64,000 nt of DNA. Source: Allopseudospirillum japonicum. Lineage in GTDB: Bacteria; Pseudomonadota; Gammaproteobacteria; Pseudomonadales; Halomonadaceae. Positions 62,795 to 64,000 of the stretch are shown here, piece after piece. Every line of letters begins with the position of its first letter. The first letter of the stretch is position 1. A program made the translations under genes and the position numbers. The stretch is from positions 62,001 to 126,000 of the forward strand of contig NZ_FNYH01000006.1 in the NCBI RefSeq assembly GCF_900108915.1, in the 5' to 3' direction. The notes under the pieces are model-generated. The model had not been told where the DNA came from, searched no databases, and worked only from the letters and a program-made list of their open reading frames with translations.

Positions 62795-64000
62795 CTAACG
62801 CAGAAACTGCAAACGCTGGCCTTGAGCAGGGGCTAATCCTTGGGTTTGGCTCCAAGCAAGCTGGCCATTGACCCAAGTGGCTTCAATACGCGATTGAAAT
62901 GTTTGCCCAGCAAAGGGGGTCCATGCACATTTATAGTGGCAATTTTCGTGGGTAATCGGGCTGTTTGCGTTCAAATCGACTAATACAAGATCAGCAAAAT
63001 AACCCTCACGAAGATAACCACGCGCCTGTACCTGAAAACGCTCTGCTACGGCGTGTGAAGTTTTTTGTACGATTTTTTCTAAACTGAGGCGTCCAGCATG
63101 ATAATGTTCAAATAGACTTGGTAAAGCATGTTCCACCAGTGGTAAACCCGAAGGCGCTTTGAAATAAGTATGTTGCTTTTCTTCCCAAGTATGAGGCGCA
63201 TGATCTGTTGCAATCACATCAATCCGATCTTCGACTACAGCTTGCAGCAAAGCCGCTTGATCCGCAGCGGTTTTAATCGAAGGATTACATTTAATTAAGG
63301 CGCCTAGAGTGGCGTAATCTTCTTCATTAAAGAAAAGATGATGCACGCAGGCCTCGGCAGTAATTTGCTTATTGGCGATTGGGCCAGCTGTAAATAAGGC
63401 TAACTCGCGTGCGGTTGTAAGGTGCAATACATGGAGTTGTGTCCCTTGCTTACGTGCTAAATCGACTGCAAAAGACGAAGATTTCCAGCAAGCCTCTTCC
63501 GAACGAATCTTGGCATGGTATGCCATAGGTACATCTTCGCCGTATTTCGCTCGATATTCAGCTTCTAATGCATGAATACTCGGAGTATCTTCACAATGAG
63601 TTACCACCAAAGTAGGTGCATGTGCAAAGATTTCCTCTAATACTCTGGGATCATCTACTAGCATATTCCCAGTCGAGGCGCCCATAAATACCTTGATACC
63701 ACAAGCCGTTTTTGGATCTAGACTTTTAATTTGCTCTAGATTGTCATTACTAGCACCTAGATAAAACGCATAGTTAGCATGGGCACGGCCTTGGGCACGC
63801 TGATATTTATCTTCCAAAGCTTGCGCATTAATCGTTAAGGGATTGACGTTGGGCATTTCCATAAAAGAGGTAATACCACCACGGACGGCAGCCGCTGATT
63901 CTGTTGCCATATCTCCCTTATGAGTCAAACCCGGCTCACGAAAGTGTACCTGATCGTCAATCATGCCAGGGAGCAAGTAACGGCCTTGAGCATCTAGAGT
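62795..64000 (-). CDS. pyrC: Dihydroorotase, N-terminally cut by the window edge
   Basis: Cyclises carbamoyl aspartate in pyrimidine synthesis. The coding frame stays open to base 64000, so the start lies outside. About 402 residues are seen. Metal-site regions: IDDQVHFREPG near the visible start, GIKVFMGASTGNM (Lys candidate for carbamylation), VVTHCED, LHVLHLTT and IATDHAPHT with the catalytic Asp. In the first motif the usual HxH pair reads QxH (Q in DDQVH). I recall this as normal for one dihydroorotase subfamily, so the gene need not be defective. It lies directly upstream of znuA on the same strand. Confidence 0.92.
   Translation of the reverse strand, partial: TLDAQGRYLLPGMIDDQVHFREPGLTHKGDMATESAAAVRGGITSFMEMPNVNPLTINAQALEDKYQRAQGRAHANYAFYLGASNDNLEQIKSLDPKTACGIKVFMGASTGNMLVDDPRVLEEIFAHAPTLVVTHCEDTPSIHALEAEYRAKYGEDVPMAYHAKIRSEEACWKSSSFAVDLARKQGTQLHVLHLTTARELALFTAGPIANKQITAEACVHHLFFNEEDYATLGALIKCNPSIKTAADQAALLQAVVEDRIDVIATDHAPHTWEEKQHTYFKAPSGLPLVEHALPSLFEHYHAGRLSLEKIVQKTSHAVAERFQVQARGYLREGYFADLVLVDLNANSPITHENCHYKCAWTPFAGQTFQSRIEATWVNGQLAWSQTQGLAPAQGQRLQFLR

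Overview
The window looks like the chromosome of a gammaproteobacterium of moderate, slightly AT-rich base composition. The reasons are a long-form LeuA, a full-length cobalamin MetH, NfuA, CreA, YidD, an RstAB-like two-component pair, a SLAM-like outer-membrane barrel and a chemotaxis set of the twitching/soluble type. I cannot name the genus. Most of the content is ordinary housekeeping. It is interrupted by two accessory blocks, a decayed insertion element and a broken regulator.

Layout. 1-4.8 kb (minus strand): a chemotaxis operon with a soluble MCP carrying two signalling tips, a protein with three CheW domains, and CheB. 5.1-9.4 kb: an RND efflux pair closed by a clear terminator. 9.7-13.2 kb: a three-gene operon of MotA-like protein with a long cytoplasmic tail, MotB/OmpA-like protein and HNH nuclease, matching the type II Zorya anti-phage system. 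13.5-21.1 kb: RecD without RecBC, an Lrp-like regulator divergent from leuA, and small metabolic and membrane genes. 21.3-24.4 kb: a large serralysin-type, RTX, choice-of-anchor-L protein that is probably secreted by type I secretion. 24.9-28.2 kb: a lipoprotein alpha/beta hydrolase, a flavin amine oxidase, CreA and SufE.

28.3-34.1 kb: a KfrA-type DNA-binding coiled-coil protein, an RstB-like kinase, a TnpB (IS200/IS605) remnant that keeps its right-end hairpin, a small secreted acidic protein, a SLAM-like barrel, and a response regulator that has lost about a third of its receiver domain with a frameshift. 34.2-46.8 kb: aldehyde dehydrogenase, HD-GYP protein, sulfite reductase with its DUF934 partner, MATE exporter, MetH, NfuA and an RhlE-type helicase. 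59.3-64 kb (minus strand): pyrC, znuA, znuC, znuB, hisI and yidD, a zinc-themed cluster.

46.9-59.0 kb is the most unusual block and my candidate for an undescribed system. It encodes a HerA/FtsK-like ATPase interrupted by about 150 residues of Ser/Thr/Gly-rich sequence; a small protein with a glycine-rich hydrophobic start; two unrecognised helical proteins; and two Hsp70/actin-fold ATPases, each with unusual N-terminal repeat domains. The two ATPases are a tandem duplication with patchy, mosaic identity. A perfect inverted repeat sits in front of the operon. Its co-directional, tightly packed genes point to one multi-protein machine in which a translocase-type ATPase and chaperone-type ATPases act together. 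Function is inferred only; defence, protein quality control or surface/secretion roles all remain open.

A 25-bp double palindrome occurs exactly twice, 31 kb apart: in front of the kfrA-like gene and in the intergenic region after the Hsp70-like block. It is probably a binding site for one protein, plausibly the KfrA-like one.
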